Positions 31,430-42,158 of a stretch of DNA of 64,000 bases are shown in pieces (positions within the stretch are counted from its first letter, which is position 1; every line of letters starts with the position of its first letter). A program made the position numbers and the translations under genes. The notes beneath the pieces are model-generated. The model had not been told where the DNA came from. It searched no databases and saw only the letters and a program-made list of their open reading frames with translations. Origin of the DNA: Coptis chinensis (taxonomy: Eukaryota; Streptophyta; Magnoliopsida; Ranunculales; Ranunculaceae); contig CM027381.1 in assembly GCA_015680905.1 (NCBI GenBank), positions 12,439,501 through 12,503,500 of the forward strand, written 5' to 3'.

Positions 31430-33786
31430 ATGTCTGATTCTGATGATACTCGATCAGAGGAAGTTCGGGAGATATCATTAAGTTACGGAGAGTATGAAGA
31501 CGAAGAAGCAGTAAGTGCTGGCTTTGAGGCTGAGTTGGATGAAGAAGCTAGGGTAGATGAGGGAAATACCCGATCTAGGTCAGAAGGTGGTGTGGCTAGT
31601 ACGTCAGGTCGAGGGGAGATGTCGTCATCAAGTGATGTGCCCCTTAGAAGTGTAAACCGTCGTGCTGGAAACTCGTTCCCCAAACTGAGGGTAGCGTATG
31701 GGATTAATGTCCCCGACCTAGAGATATATGAACCACGGTTGAGTGAAAATGTTCGGAGTGAGGAGTACAACCCGCCGAATGGTGGAATAATAATCTGTGA
31801 GGGCCAGTTGAGAGCGCATATGCAAATACCGTTCTCGAAACTGGTATGTGACTTCTTGGCCCATTGTTGGAAGTCTCCTTGTCAGTTCGTGGGTAACACC
31901 TGGCAATTGTTTAAGGTGTTTGACCTGTTGAACGCGAGTGGGGAATACGACATAGGGGTATCCGACATAGTGGAGCACTATGTGGTACGGCGATCAGGGA
32001 ATATGAACTTTAGCTTGCAAACCATGACGACGCGTTCTACTGTGATCGATGGTGTAAGCAATGAGGCCTGGACAAAGAGGCCGCTGTTGCTAGTTGGCAA
32101 CTACTGTGTGAACGGGTGTAGATTGCGAACTAGGATTTGTAACATATCTGGTGGGTAGGAAAATTTTTCTGTTGTTACTTTATTTAACGACTGATAGTTG
32201 TTCTAACAGGCTCTTGTCTTGCGTTGGCTGCGAGTTTTTCGTGAAAAGCGAACCGATCGTGGGGAGATAGAGAGGTTCGCTCGGCTGACTCATGAAGAAA
32301 AACAAGCGAAGTTGCCTGAAGTGGCTCATTTCTTTGTGGAAAAGGGTGGGCCTGCGATCCGGGAAAAAAGGAAGGCGCAAAAAGATCGAGCTCGAGGCCA
32401 GACAAGGGAAGAGGTGATGGAGGCGCGAACGAGTGACTTGGTAACGCGAGAAGAGAGGCAACGGCGATGGCGACCGAGAGGCGACCCTTCGCGAAGTGGT
32501 ACCTCGGGGCGGAGGATCGAAGCCCGCCCGAAGGGGTTCGATCGATGCGCCTGTGGAGTTGGAAACGGTGGTTTTCAACCCTCGAGCAAGGAGCAGGTCG
32601 GAGAAGAGGCCGCGCTATGTCTCTGAGGAAGACGCTATTCGAGTGACTAAAGTAGCGCGGCACGCTCTTGGGGAAAGCTCCAGCGCAGGGGGCGGTTCTG
32701 ATGGTGGTGCGGCTGGGGCTATGGTTTCTCGCCGTAGTGGAGCACGACCTGAGCAGGTCATGGACTTCGCCACTTTTGGGGCGGGTCCAAAGTCTTCGAC
32801 GGGCGCGAATCCAAATCGGTGGCAAAAGCGAAAGCTCACTAGCGCAAAGCGCGAGTGGGAAGGCGGTTGTGGTTCTTTGACGAGCTAGAAGGACGGTTTG
32901 TTTTTCGGGACGAAAGCATGGAGCGAACGAACCGCGGAAGCAAAAGTGATCAGAAGCCGGATCGAGTAAGATATCGGGTTGTTTGTTAGAACAGATAGCG
33001 CTAGATGGCAACCGTAAGGAGCTGGATGATAAAGGGTTGGCTGATAACTTGAGACGAATGGAGATTGCACAATGCTTGGTATGCGTGTCTATCTTTGTTT
33101 AATGTAACTGTTTTCGTATACACGCTGCTATTCTGTGGCGATTAACCATGCGTGTGTTTTTGCAGCTGGTAAGTGGGTTTCAGAAATTGAAAGAGATTGC
33201 CCAGTTCGCGGAGGCAGATAGAGAAGCGGTGGTGAAGCTGTCTGACGAGCTGAAAAATGTCCAGGAAGCCTCGAAGATGGAACGCGAGGAACTGGAAGAT
33301 CTGAAGAAAGCTCATCAAGCGCTGAGTCTGGCCAAGATGCTGAAAGATACTGAAGCTGAAGATCTGAGGCAAAAACTACAGGGAGCGGAAGAGAACGTCC
33401 TAGCAGCGACTGTGGAAATTGGTAGGCTGAACGAGTATACCTTACACTGCAAGAAGGTTGCTCAGGACGCTACCAAAGCCTATGACGTTCTGGATGCAGA
33501 TTTCATTGAACTGGAGGCGGATTACAATGCTTTGAAGATAGATCATGCACGTTGTACATCTCACACCGGGGTAGAACAGGTACCGGGAGTGATTAGTGGC
33601 GCTCCTGCTGCTTCAGAGGTCATGCCGGATATTGTGCTACCGCGAACTGATGCTGCTGCTTCTGATGTGCTGATGAGTTTAGACTTGGATGGAGTTTCTG
33701 TGATGGTGACTGGGAGAGATGCTGAGATTGATGAGTCGCTCATGCCTAGAGAACTAATTATCGAGCCAAGAGATAGCGAGTTGTAA
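31430..33786 (+). CDS. Antisense ORF 1 of the Tat element: acidic N-terminus, 'gypsy-type transposon' domain, coiled coil (frame-broken)
   Basis: ATG 31430 opens MSDSDDTRSEEVREISL, an acidic, serine-rich region. It continues with FPKLRVAYGINVPDLEIYEP and then GGIIICEGQLRAHMQIPF and NTWQLFKVF, the layout of the 'putative gypsy type transposon' domain (Pfam PF04195). An intron probably spans about 32150-32209 (acceptor TTCTAACAG). The exon then runs to about 32626, where a frame change is needed to continue to 32888. The last exon (33164-33786, after TTTTTGCAG) is a long coiled coil (Lys/Glu-rich heptads) with an acidic tail ending at TAA 33784. The role is unknown; these proteins accompany plant gypsy elements. 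The open frame may begin upstream at 31193, but the acidic start at 31430 matches the homologous antisense ORF at 49019. Confidence 0.7.
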
Positions 33787-34613
33787 ATTCGTTATGTAAT
33801 GCTGTCAACTTATAAGCTGTGATACAATAGAACTGGTTTCCTGGGGTAACCTGGGCAGTTCGTCTTTTTATTTGTATGTGCCCGCGACTGCGGAGTGATC
33901 CGTACCCGCTCGCTTTGGGGTACTCCCCGCGGAGGACGAATATTGCTTAATCGGGTTGGATTTCGAGTAGTCTCAAAGAACCCGCTAACTTACTATGGTT
34001 CCAACTTGCTAAGACAGTCGTTGTTTTTGCGTGTATGCCATGCTTGTTGTTTGTTGCCGATTATGTGTGAATCGCTTTGCTTGACCACGGTTGTGTTCAA
34101 GCATAAACAAAGCATGGCAGGTGCATTGTAGTGACCACTTCCCCGCCCATGACTGGTAAAGTTGCATGAGCGTCTGGTTGTTAAATTGCTTGCAGCTATT
34201 AAGGTGGTGCGCGTAACGAGGCCACCAGGTCGCTGGATCCTGGTTCGTGAAAGAAGTCGAATCGTGTTGTGTTTAGTGCCGCTAACGGCAATGTTCCCGC
34301 GTGCGACACGCGGGAGGGAGGCGAAATGCGTTCAAGGAACATAATGATGGCGGGCAGATGGTGTTTGGCGTCTCAAGGTAATTATGAGGCGCTTAGGAAA
34401 AGACGTTTCCTATTGCATAAAACTGCTCATCGAATACCAACAAAGTATTTGCTCGTCTTCTTGCCTAAACTTAAGTCTTTCTTCTCACTTTGCTCCTTTG
34501 CTGTGCATCACCATCGTTGCTGCTCGTTGAGGTACGTTCCTTCTCCTCTGAGAGTGTTATTTCGTCGAGAAGAATTTGGAATAAAACTGTAGCTCATGTG
34601 ACAGTACTTTTGT
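33787..34613 (+). other. Spacer between the two antisense ORFs
   Basis: Short overlapping frames only; no domain seen. Probably terminator and promoter sequence of the antisense transcription units. Confidence 0.4.
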
Positions 34614-34628
34614 GTGCTAGGTTTTATC

Positions 34629-35626
34629 ATGGCAAGGTGTCGTCCATTCATGAGGGGAGAAAAAAGCATGAGAGATACGTCGCCTCTGATAATGGAGAGG
34701 ATTGAGTTTGAACCGCATGTGCATGGTGATCACGGAAAGAGGAAAGATGAGACTGTAGAGGCGAAGGGTCATAAACGTTCCAGGAGGGCTGGACATCTAA
34801 CTAGCGGCATTGTGTTTAGGTCGCCGCAGCGGGTAGGTGACACTGATCGTCACGCTGCGGAGTGTAGCGACCTGAGGCAAGGTTGGCCAGTCGCTGGTGA
34901 GAGTTCGTCTCCACGGTGTGGTGATGTGGGGAGCGAATTCTACTACATGGGGAAGACGGGGAAGAAGTATATGGTGAAACGCCAGATCAGAAGCTTCCAC
35001 TCGGCGCCATAAAGCGACCAGCGCTCGCGGGATCGATAAATCGGATGGTGATAAGCCGGAGGTGAAGGATGAGGACATGGATACGTTCTTTGGGGGCGAT
35101 GGATATGGCTGCTTGTTTGGTAAGTTCCGCATACACTAGGTTGTTATATCGGTTACTAAGGCAACCGATTCTTTAACCCGCCTTCGCGGGTTTCTTGCGG
35201 GGATATGATAAGTTGAAAGATGTTGTACAAAATAGGGAGATGGATGACAACCCTCACGTCGAGCTAGGGTGTATGCGAGCTGCGTGGGGGGCAGACAAGA
35301 GAAAACTGGAGGTGATGACTACCAAGTACCATAACATGATGGCCAAGAATGCTGCGTTAGTGACTGACGTGACGGAGTTAGAAAGGGAATTAGCTGTGGT
35401 GACTGCTTATGCTAAGAAGTGCCAGAAGGTGACACGTAAAGCGAAGAAGGCGTATACCGAAGCATGTATCGCCTACGCCGCTCTGGACGAGAAGTATGAT
35501 GCGCTGAAGAAAGCGATTGTGAGCGATGAACGAGGGCATGAGATGCATGTGATGCTGAGGTCGGCTCGGCATACTGCTTCGACTAGCACAGCACCAGAAG
35601 ATAAGCATGTCATAAGTGAGATTTGA
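34629..35626 (+). CDS. Antisense ORF 2 of the Tat element: basic N-part and coiled-coil C-part
   Basis: ATG 34629 opens MARCRPFMRGEKSMRDTS, then a Lys/Arg-rich stretch (KGHKRSRRAGH). The frame stops at 35012, and a second exon-like frame at 35195-35626 opens after a GTAAGT site (35120). That part (YDKLKDVVQN..., KKCQKVTRKAKKAYTEACIAY, ALDEKYDALKKA) is a heptad coiled coil, closely recalling the end of antisense ORF 1 (CKKVAQDATKAYDVL). It looks like a partial, diverged duplicate of ORF 1 without the gypsy-type domain. Exact exon borders are uncertain. Confidence 0.5.
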
Positions 35627-35917
35627 TAAGGTGATCATGATTTGGTTCTGTCAGCCATGAATTGTAAGTTCTATTTACATTTCCCTCTCTTATACGAGAG
35701 TTAACAATAGAGCTGTGTTTTCAGGCTTGCCTGAGCAGTTCGCCTTTTTCCTGCAGAGAACTGGTTTCCACAAAAGTGGTAGTTCGATACTTGGTTAATT
35801 TTTGTAATGAGCACCGATCTAGATTTTCTGGGTAATCCCAGCAGATCGGTGGATGTAGTTATTGTGACGAATGGTCATATAATTTTATAGGATTCGAGAA
35901 ATATGCGTCCTGCCGTG

Positions 35918-36846
35918 TAGTCAACCCTAGAAATATAGGTCGTCGACGTGACAGGGATTGGAGAGGCTATGTTGCCTGTGAGCTCCGGAGAGCTGTCGGC
36001 TCGCGGAGAGCGTTCTCGTTTAGTCGATCCTAGAAATATAGGTCTTCCACGTGACAAGCATTGGAGAGGCTATGTAGCCTGTGAGCTCCGGAGAGCTGTC
36101 GGCTCGCGGAGAGCGTTCTCGTTTAGTCGATCCTAGAAATATGGGTCTTCGACGTGACAAGCATTGGAGAGGCTATGTAGCCTGTGAGCTCCGGAGAGTT
36201 GTCTGCTCGCAGAGAGCGTTCTCGTTTAGTCGATCCTAGAAATATAGGTCCTCGACGTGACAAGAATTGGAGAGGCTATGTAGCATGCGAGCCCGAGAGA
36301 GTCGCTTTCGCCGCTGGAGAGCGCGTCTCGTTTAGTCGATCCTAGAAATATAGGTCCTCGACGTGACAAGAATTGGAGAGGCTATGTAGCCCGTGAGCTC
36401 CGGAAAGCTGCGCCACGCTTTCAGAGCGTTCTCGCTTTAGTCGATCCTAGAAATATAGGTCCTCGACGCGTGACAAGAATTTGAGAGGCTATGTAGCCTG
36501 TGAGCTCCGGAGAGCTGTTTGCTCGCGGAGAGCGTTCTCGTTTAGTCGATCCTAGAAATATAGGTCCTCGACGTGACAAGAATTGGAGAGGCTATGTAGC
36601 CTTGTGAGCTCCGGAGAGTCGTCGCGCCATGAGACCGTTCTCGTTTAGTCGATCCTAGAAATATAGGTCCTCGACGTGACAAGAATTTGAGAGGCTATGT
36701 AGCCTGTGAGCTCCGAGAGCTGTCTGCTCGCGGAGAGCGTTCTCGTTTAGTCGATCCTAGAAATATAGGTCCTCGACGTGACAAGAATTGGAGAGGCTAT
36801 GTAGCCTGCGAGCTCCGGAGAGCTGTCTGCTCTGTAGAGAACGAGC
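35918..36846. repeat. ~103-bp tandem repeat, nine copies
   Basis: Units start TAGTCGATCCTAGAAATATA and continue GACGTGACAAGAATTGGAGAGGCTATGTAGCC...GCTCGCGGAGAGCG. Starts are near 35918, 36021, 36124, 36227, 36332, 36437, 36541, 36646 and 36745. Most of each unit is nearly invariant; the CG-rich segment (about 20 bases around GCTCGCGGAGAGCG) differs irregularly in three or four units. It lies between the primer binding site side and the antisense ORFs. Confidence 0.92.
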
Positions 36847-37072
36847 TGTGAGTGGTTTCCTCATGTTGAATTGCTGTAGAATATGAAGCGACCTCAGCGG
36901 AGCTGGTCTCGGGTGATTGTTTCTCAACCGGAGGAATGGAGATCTTGGCAACAGGAGTTGGTGTGACCTTTGGGGTCTTGACACCAGGAGCGGAGGCGAC
37001 CTCTGGGGTCATGATAACAGGAGCTGGGGCGACCTCTGGGGTCTTGATAACAGGAACTGGGGCTGAGTGGTG
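36797..37072 (-). CDS. Sense-strand Pro/Val/Glu repeat ORF fragment of the Tat element
   Basis: On the minus strand (the element's own sense strand), a frame from about 37072 reads APVPVIKTPEVAPAPVIMTP with three ~12-residue repeats of the TPEVAxAP type, then SIPPVEKQSPETSSAEV. It runs to a stop at 36797 inside the tandem array. No retroviral domain is recognised. It could be a relic of a gag N-terminus or a repeat-derived frame. It is the only candidate sense ORF behind the primer binding site. Confidence 0.35.
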   Translation of the reverse strand, partial: HHSAPVPVIKTPEVAPAPVIMTPEVASAPGVKTPKVTPTPVAKISIPPVEKQSPETSSAEVASYSTAIQHEETTHSSFSTEQTALRSSQAT

Positions 37073-37680
37073 ACGCTATGTAGCGTTTGAGCTTGAGTGA
37101 GCGTTATACTCAGCTGGGTGCCGTGACCCGAGTGATTCTGTGGGCATCCTACTTTGGAGATCGTCATCAATAACTAGCCTTGAATTGGCGTGACCATAGT
37201 TAGCCCCAGTGTTGGAGCTTCATTGACTAGCCCCAGTTCGGAGATGACTGTGGCTAGCCCCTAGTTTGGAGCTTGAAGAACCTGTACAAAATGCGAGCTG
37301 TACAAAATGGGAGCTAACACCAAAGAGTTAGTACGACCTATCAGTAGTAATTTTGGAGATGCATAGATCATAATAACATAATTGAACTTGTTTAGATGGC
37401 AACAATGAACCCCAGTCCGGAAATGGTTGTGGCTAACCCCCAGTGTGCATCGGAGCTTGATTGACCTGCACTAGATTGAACTAATATCAAAAGAAATTAG
37501 AACAAAAAACTATTAACTTGGAGACTTTTCCCGCTTGAGCAGGGTAATGTGCCCGTTCATTGTGCCTAGGTGACCAACTAAACTCTAGACTTGAGCTTCG
37601 AGGCTTGCCATGCTTCGTGGGCTTGAGACTTTTGGTTTCTGGAGTTTGGATTTGTTAGGTGGTTTCTCAAGAAATCGAGA

Positions 37681-37696
37681 CCACAGACGGCGCCAA
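37681..37696 (-). promoter_or_regulatory. Primer binding site of the non-autonomous Tat element
   Basis: The minus strand reads TTGGCGCCGTCTGTGG, directly abutting the LTR at 37697. It is identical to the start of the primer binding site of the Tat element at 39817 on the plus strand. Confidence 0.9.
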
Positions 37697-38299
37697 TGTA
37701 AAGGAGCGTTTTGGTTTTCTGTGAGGTTTGTGAAGAAAGGGGAAAAGGTTGAGATTCTCTGGAAAGACCGAAGTTCGCCAGGAGCGAACTACCCACGATC
37801 CTCTTTCTTTTCTTTTTTTCGTGGAGAGAATCAGGCCCGACGTAGTTCAAATAGGTGGTATTTATAGGCTAAAGGAAAGGTCAATCCGGGAGACACGTGT
37901 GTCTCTTGCACACGTGTAAGGTGGAGATCATGAATGAGTGTTAGGCTGGCTATAGTATTAGTCATGTGCTGATTGGGAGTTGGCGCGGTCGCCCTTATTT
38001 CCCGGTGGTGGGAAGTACAAGTAAGATTTTGGTAATGATTACCCCTGGTGGTGATCCTATTCGAGTATGCTCTGTCTCCGCCATGCGTTCATGCGTGACA
38101 TCTTTGGTCGCATTCCACCTACATGAAAGGAGCTACTCACGATCGGTCTTGGAGGTCGATGTCCCGAAGTTCGCTTATGCCGCGCATTACGTGTGTTTCA
38201 TAAGGAACCGCTCACAGGTCGGTCTTGGAGGTCGATGTCGTGAGTTCGCTTATGCTCCACGCGTGCCTGATAACTTTATGAAGATATCACTCCCCTACA
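37697..38299 (-). repeat. 5' LTR of the non-autonomous Tat element
   Basis: 603 bp, TGTAAAGGAG...CCCCTACA, matching 30294-30900. The two LTRs differ mostly by short indels near CG words (for example CACGATCGG against CACAGATCGG, GTCGCATTCCACC against GTCGTACCACC). GATAA follows at 38300-38304. Confidence 0.88.
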
Positions 38300-39006
38300 G
38301 ATAACTTCTTGATTATTTTTTTCGCCGCCATAACTTCAGCTTCTGCTAGCCTTTCTAAGTTTTCAAGATGATTAGAAATTGCAATCTTTTTTCTTCCGCT
38401 GTTGGAATTTGTTAATGTCAATAAAATAGAGAGCAGGAACCTTGAGTTACCTAATTTATTTTCCTTTGGATCAAGCAATTGTAGAATTCTACTGGTGTTG
38501 GAATCTTCCGCCATGAATCTCCTCTTATTCCTAGGTACCTTGAGCATGCCGGATAGTGCCTCAACTGTCATTTCGAGGATACAAAAACAGTTTGCGTCAA
38601 GCAATGTTAAGAGCTCTGACATGAATCCTGCATCTTCCATTGCCTTCATGGCCTCTGATGTCCCACATAAAAGAAGTACTGCTTTCACTGCAGATTCCTT
38701 GAGGGAAACCTCATTGCCACGGAGTAAGAACAGTAGTCGGTCAAGAAATCTATGACTCATTAGGATATTTACAGAGTTTTTCGAGGAGAAGCACAGGCTC
38801 TCAATTGCTCCAAGTGTTGTCTTTCGAGCATTTGTTGAAAATGTTGATTTTGTATTAAGTATCCAAACAAGTGATTGGATAGCCCCTTCTTTAATGATCA
38901 TATGAAGAAGTGGTTCATCACTGAAAGCCATGTGTACTGAAATCATCATCCATGCCACCCGTACCCAAAACGTTCTCGGTAAATTAAATAAAAATAAAAA
39001 TCTCAT
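38300..39006 (-). pseudogene. ARM-repeat protein gene (U-box-type ARM family), split by the Tat insertion
   Basis: A minus-strand open frame of ~236 codons shows armadillo-type helical repeats: DEPLLHMIIKEGAIQSLVW, NARKTTLGAIESLCFSS, LKESAVKAVLLLCGTSEA, then the family-typical KVPRNKRRFMAED, LLSILLTLTNSNSGRKKIA and LAEAEVMAAKKIIKKLS. The GATAA duplication and LTR cut the frame there, and the last ~18 codons are at 30237-30293. The N-terminal part upstream of 39006 is missing; the first ~25 codons look non-homologous. ARM proteins of this kind mediate protein binding, often beside a U-box ubiquitin ligase domain, which is not present here. The body has no stop, so the insertion could be recent relative to gene decay, or the locus was already truncated. 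Confidence 0.75.
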
Positions 39007-39029
39007 TTTTTCACGATATTTATATTTTG

Positions 39030-39302
39030 CTTAATGGGCTATTTGGTTTGTTAAAGGTGAGAAGGGGAGAAGGATTACAGAACTGACATATGTCGTTCAA
39101 AAAAAGGTTCAAGTTTCCTAAAAACAGTGTCAGAAAGACCATTTTATAATTCTTCTCCATAAAACGTTCATAGATCATTTTTATGAATGAATGTTGGTAG
39201 ATAGATAGTGAAGGGAATAAGACTCCATAAAAAGCTCTCTGCAACTCAACTCCTTAGCAACTTTAAGTCCTTCCAATGTACCATGTAGTTCGTACAACAA
39301 CT
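39030..39302 (-). pseudogene. Minus-strand LINE RNase H-like remnant, part 2
   Basis: On the minus strand, VVRTTWYIGRT, a stop, then GLKVAKELSCRELFMES (about 39200-39302) resembles the middle of LINE-associated plant RNase H domains (alpha-helix with LAKELG). It continues the minus-strand frame at 50401-50560. It is interrupted by a plus-strand LINE with a ~12-bp duplication. Confidence 0.5.
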
Positions 39303-39314
39303 AACACATATCTA
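39303..39314. repeat. LINE target-site duplication, left copy
   Basis: AACACATATCTA at 39303-39314 recurs at 50397-50408, directly after a poly(A) run. A 12-bp duplication at a poly(A) end is the mark of LINE insertion. Confidence 0.8.
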
Positions 39315-39445
39315 ACACATAATCCAGGGATCGATGGTGTTGGCATCATCTTTAGGGACCACTTGAACCAAGTTATGGGAGTTATAGCCCATGGGTTTGG
39401 AATCACCACAAATTTTGTTGTGGAATGCTTTGCCATTGTAATAGC
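39315..39445 (+). pseudogene. Plus-strand LINE remnant (RNase H), 5' part
   Basis: NPGIDGVGIIFRDHLNQVMG and GITTNFVVECFAI match the start of the RNase H-like domain (RVT_3 type) at the end of plant LINE ORF2. The LINE is 5'-truncated at 39315. The Tat element then interrupts it (ATAGC at 39441-39445), and it resumes at 50003. Confidence 0.8.
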
Positions 39446-39815
39446 TGTAATGGTCGTATTCATGACCTAAGAGGTTAGTGGTGACAAGTGGGCCGGATGC
39501 AGTATAGTACGGGGGAACAGGCTGCATGGGATCATATCTACAGTATCCTAACCGCTTTGGAACCACTGCGAGACATGGAGAAAGAGAGAGGAATCCTAAC
39601 TACAAGATAACTACCGCGATACGTGGAGAGCAAAGGGACATTAGATGGAGGGGAGATCGACGAATCAGAAAGAGAGGGAGGTTAGAAAAGAAAAAAGAGG
39701 ATATAAAGAGGGGAAGAAAGAAAGAAAAAGGGGAGAACCAGAGAAAAAAATAACAAGAGAGAAGAGTAAGGACAGGAGACAAGGGATCTCATAGGTTGTA
39801 ATAAGAGTACATACA
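39446..39815 (+). repeat. 5' LTR of Tat element
   Basis: TGTAATGGTCGTATTC...GAGTACATACA. A TATA-like ATATAAA lies at 39701-39707 in an AG-rich run; the 3' LTR has ATAGAAA at the same place. Confidence 0.92.
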
Positions 39816-39816
39816 T

Positions 39817-39837
39817 TTGGCGCCGTCTGTGGGGAAC
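39817..39837 (+). promoter_or_regulatory. Primer binding site of Tat element
   Basis: TTGGCGCCGTCTGTGGGGAA lies one base after the LTR end. Tat/Athila-group elements use this type. Confidence 0.9.
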
Positions 39838-39903
39838 AATAGAAAAATGGCCACCGTAGCGAAAAGAGGAATATGAAGACCTAAGAAAGTAGCGGTTAGA
39901 AAA

Positions 39904-41345
39904 ATGGTAGAGGAAATAGAGAGCGTTCAGATGGAAGGGATAGGAGAGGAAGAAATATCAGATGTGGCGGCAGATGCTACCAGACTTCTGCAGGAGGAGA
40001 TAGTTAGGCTGAGAAATGAGAATGACCAGTTGAGAAAGGAGAGAGAGAGTACACGTGGTGAAACGGAGCGAGGGGATTCTCAAGGCAGCGAAGTGGAGGG
40101 GGAAAATGAGGAGGGGAAGAACGAGGAGTTCCCGCCACCGGATGTAGAACTAACGGTGGGCATCATTTTGGAGGTGGTACAGGCTATGATTGAGAAAGAT
40201 AGGAAATTGAACCGCGTAGCAGAAAGAGCGAACCAGAGCGCTGCACAGAAAGAGGTGGCTAGTCTCAATAAAAATCCACTGACAAATGCAATATGGAATG
40301 CTGAAGTGCCTAAGAGATTCTCCCAGCCCAGATTTGAGAGATATGATGGGAAAGGAGATCCTACTATCATTTGCACCATTTTCGGCAACAGATGTCGTTA
40401 TGGCAGGAGAGTAAGTATGATGGACTCCGCTGCATGATGTTCCCCGCCAGCCTTAAAGGGGGAGCATCTGATTGGTATTACAGATTGGCTTCACGGAGCA
40501 TTAAAGGGTTTGAAGAGCTAGAGCGCGCTTTCGTGGATCACTTCATACACCAGAAAAGAAGGGTGGTTGATATCGCGGCTCTGTTCAACATCAAACAAAG
40601 GTCTGCAGAATCATTAAGGGAGTTTTTGTGCAGGTTCAAGGAGGAGACACTGAGGGTGGAAAATCTGGATGAACACACACCGGTCATAGCCTTCCAGCAC
40701 GGCTTGAGGTCGGGAACTAGAGTTCATGAGTCGGTTTCAAAAATTGAGATAAATACTTTGCATGCTCTGTACCCAAAAGTAGAAAAATACATATGATATG
40801 AGGATATAATGCAAAGGACTGCGAAGGAACAGAAGGAATCTGGGAAGGCAGTGCAGGCTGTCGACGGAGATGACCGAAAGGGTAAAGGTAGGACAGAAGA
40901 AAAAGAGAGAGGATCATACATAAGATAAAATCGAGGTCCAGAGAGGATGGGGGATCGAGGTAGAAGGGATATCCTAGAGAGGAAGCCATATCGTGAAATA
41001 GAACATACTCCACTCAACAAGCCCTTAGAGGAAATATTGCCTTTAATTAAGGGACAACAATATTATGAGGGTCCGCGGAGCACACCAGGTGAGATAGAGG
41101 GGAAACCATACTGCGCGTATCATCAAATCAAAAATTATGCCACTAATGAATGTTATGCCCTGAAGTGGTTAGTGGAGAGAATGATTGAAAAAGGGATGCT
41201 CAGGGAGTTTGTCGCGGAGGTTCATCAGGCAGAAAGAGTGCCAGCGTCGGCTAGAATATTAGGTACTATCAATGTCATCTTTAGTGGAGAAATCCTTGGA
41301 AGGAATGCACACAAAGATAAGATAAGAAAGACAGCGAGTTTATGA
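39904..41345 (+). pseudogene. Tat gag (frame-broken)
   Basis: Starting MVEEIESVQMEGIGEEE, a coiled acidic N-part (LRNENDQLRKERE) is followed by VPKRFSQPRFERYDGKGDP, the entry to the Retrotrans_gag domain. A frame change near 40375 leads to ASLKGGASDWYYRLASRSIK, ELERAFVDHFI and RFKEETLRVENL, the rest of that capsid-like domain. TGA at 40794 and TAA at about 40926 interrupt the linker. The last piece (40947-41345) contains KPYCAYHQIKNYATNECYAL, a degenerate Cys/His knuckle, and ends at TGA 41343. Gag forms the particle. Confidence 0.85.
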
Positions 41346-41348
41346 CAA

Positions 41349-41822
41349 GTGAATGAGGTGGTGAGCACACCGCGGCTAGTTTGTGGAACCGCAGTGGGAG
41401 ATGAAAGCATAATGTTCACCCCAAAAGACTTAGAGTCAGTGATTGCACCACATGAGGATGCCTTGGTGATTACTATAGCCATGGGTAATTATCTGGTAAA
41501 AAGGGTGTTGATAGACTGCGGCAGTTCCGTGGATTTGTTATTTAAAAGGGCCATGGAGGAGATGAACATCAGTAGAGATCAGTTAAAAGCTCCTCAGACC
41601 AATTTGTATGGGTTCAACGACAGTATGACAGAGCCCATGGGGGAGTTGGTGTTACCTGTAACGGCAGGTCCAACGACTATATTCACTCGGTTTATGGTGG
41701 TGGATACCAGTTCCCAATATAATGCAATTCTGGGAAGAAAATGGATTCACGAAATGAAGGCCATTCCGCCGACATTTTACCAGGTGATCCGCTTCCCCAC
41801 TAATGGGGGACATATAAAATAA
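41349..41822 (+). pseudogene. Tat aspartic protease
   Basis: The frame shows VKRVLIDCGSSVDLLF, the D-x-G-S active site of retropepsin-like proteases in Tat elements, then LPVTAGPTTIFTRFMVV and NAILGRKWIHEMKAIP, which closes the fold. About 157 codons, unbroken, then a TAA at 41820. It processes the polyprotein in an active element. It is continuous with gag apart from one TGA. Confidence 0.82.
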
Positions 41823-42158
41823 GGGGGGATCAAGTGGCCGCGCAGAACATCTATCAGGTAACTGTGAAGGGAATAGTCCGGGGAAAGAAAGTGGAGGGGT
41901 CATCACCTGAACAAAGTTCAACATAGCAATTACAGGAGGCGGCATTGACAGATGCTTACGAGCCCCCGCTGGGACTGAAAACTCTGGATGAGGTCAAGGT
42001 AGTGAACCTGGGGTTAGGAGATGAGGAAAAGTTTACATCAGTGGGAGCGGACTTGCCAGAGGAATGGAAAAGTAAATTAGTGCAATTTTTGACAGAGAAT
42101 GTAGATATATTTGCATGGGTGATTAAGGATATCACGGATTTAGACCCAGAGTATGCCT
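41823..42158 (+). pseudogene. Tat reverse transcriptase, N-terminal part
   Basis: From 41945 a frame reads LPEEWKSKLVQFLTENVDIF and AWVIKDITDLDPEYAC, the stretch before the RT fingers. The insertion at about 42159 interrupts it; RT resumes near 43021. Confidence 0.8.

Larger units (their letters stand above)
30294..38299 (-). mobile_element. Non-autonomous Tat-lineage Ty3/gypsy element with antisense ORFs only, 8006 bp
   Basis: LTRs at 30294-30900 and 37697-38299 begin TGTAAAGGAGCG and end TTACA/CTACA. The 5-bp duplication GATAA lies at 30289-30293 and 38300-38304. Beside the right LTR, on the minus strand, is TTGGCGCCGTCTGTGG (37681-37696), the Tat-type primer binding site, so the element is minus-oriented. 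Beside the left LTR, minus strand, is a purine tract GAGAGGGGGCTG (30901-30912 region). No gag, protease, RT or integrase is visible on the minus strand. The long frames are on the plus strand, antisense to the element. Tat elements (Grande, Retand, Ogre relatives) are known for extra and antisense ORFs. Confidence 0.88.

Noticed and set aside
32184..33011. Long minus-strand frames opposite antisense ORF 1 (32180-32578, 32184-33011)
   Set aside because: They are composition shadows of the plus-strand coding exons: Arg/Ser/Pro-rich, with no retroviral motif, although they are on the element's sense strand.
35918..36846. CRISPR-like regular array (also 45948-46515 and 19912-20220)
   Set aside because: These are contiguous tandem repeats without unique spacers, in a plant genome, within retrotransposons or a MULE.
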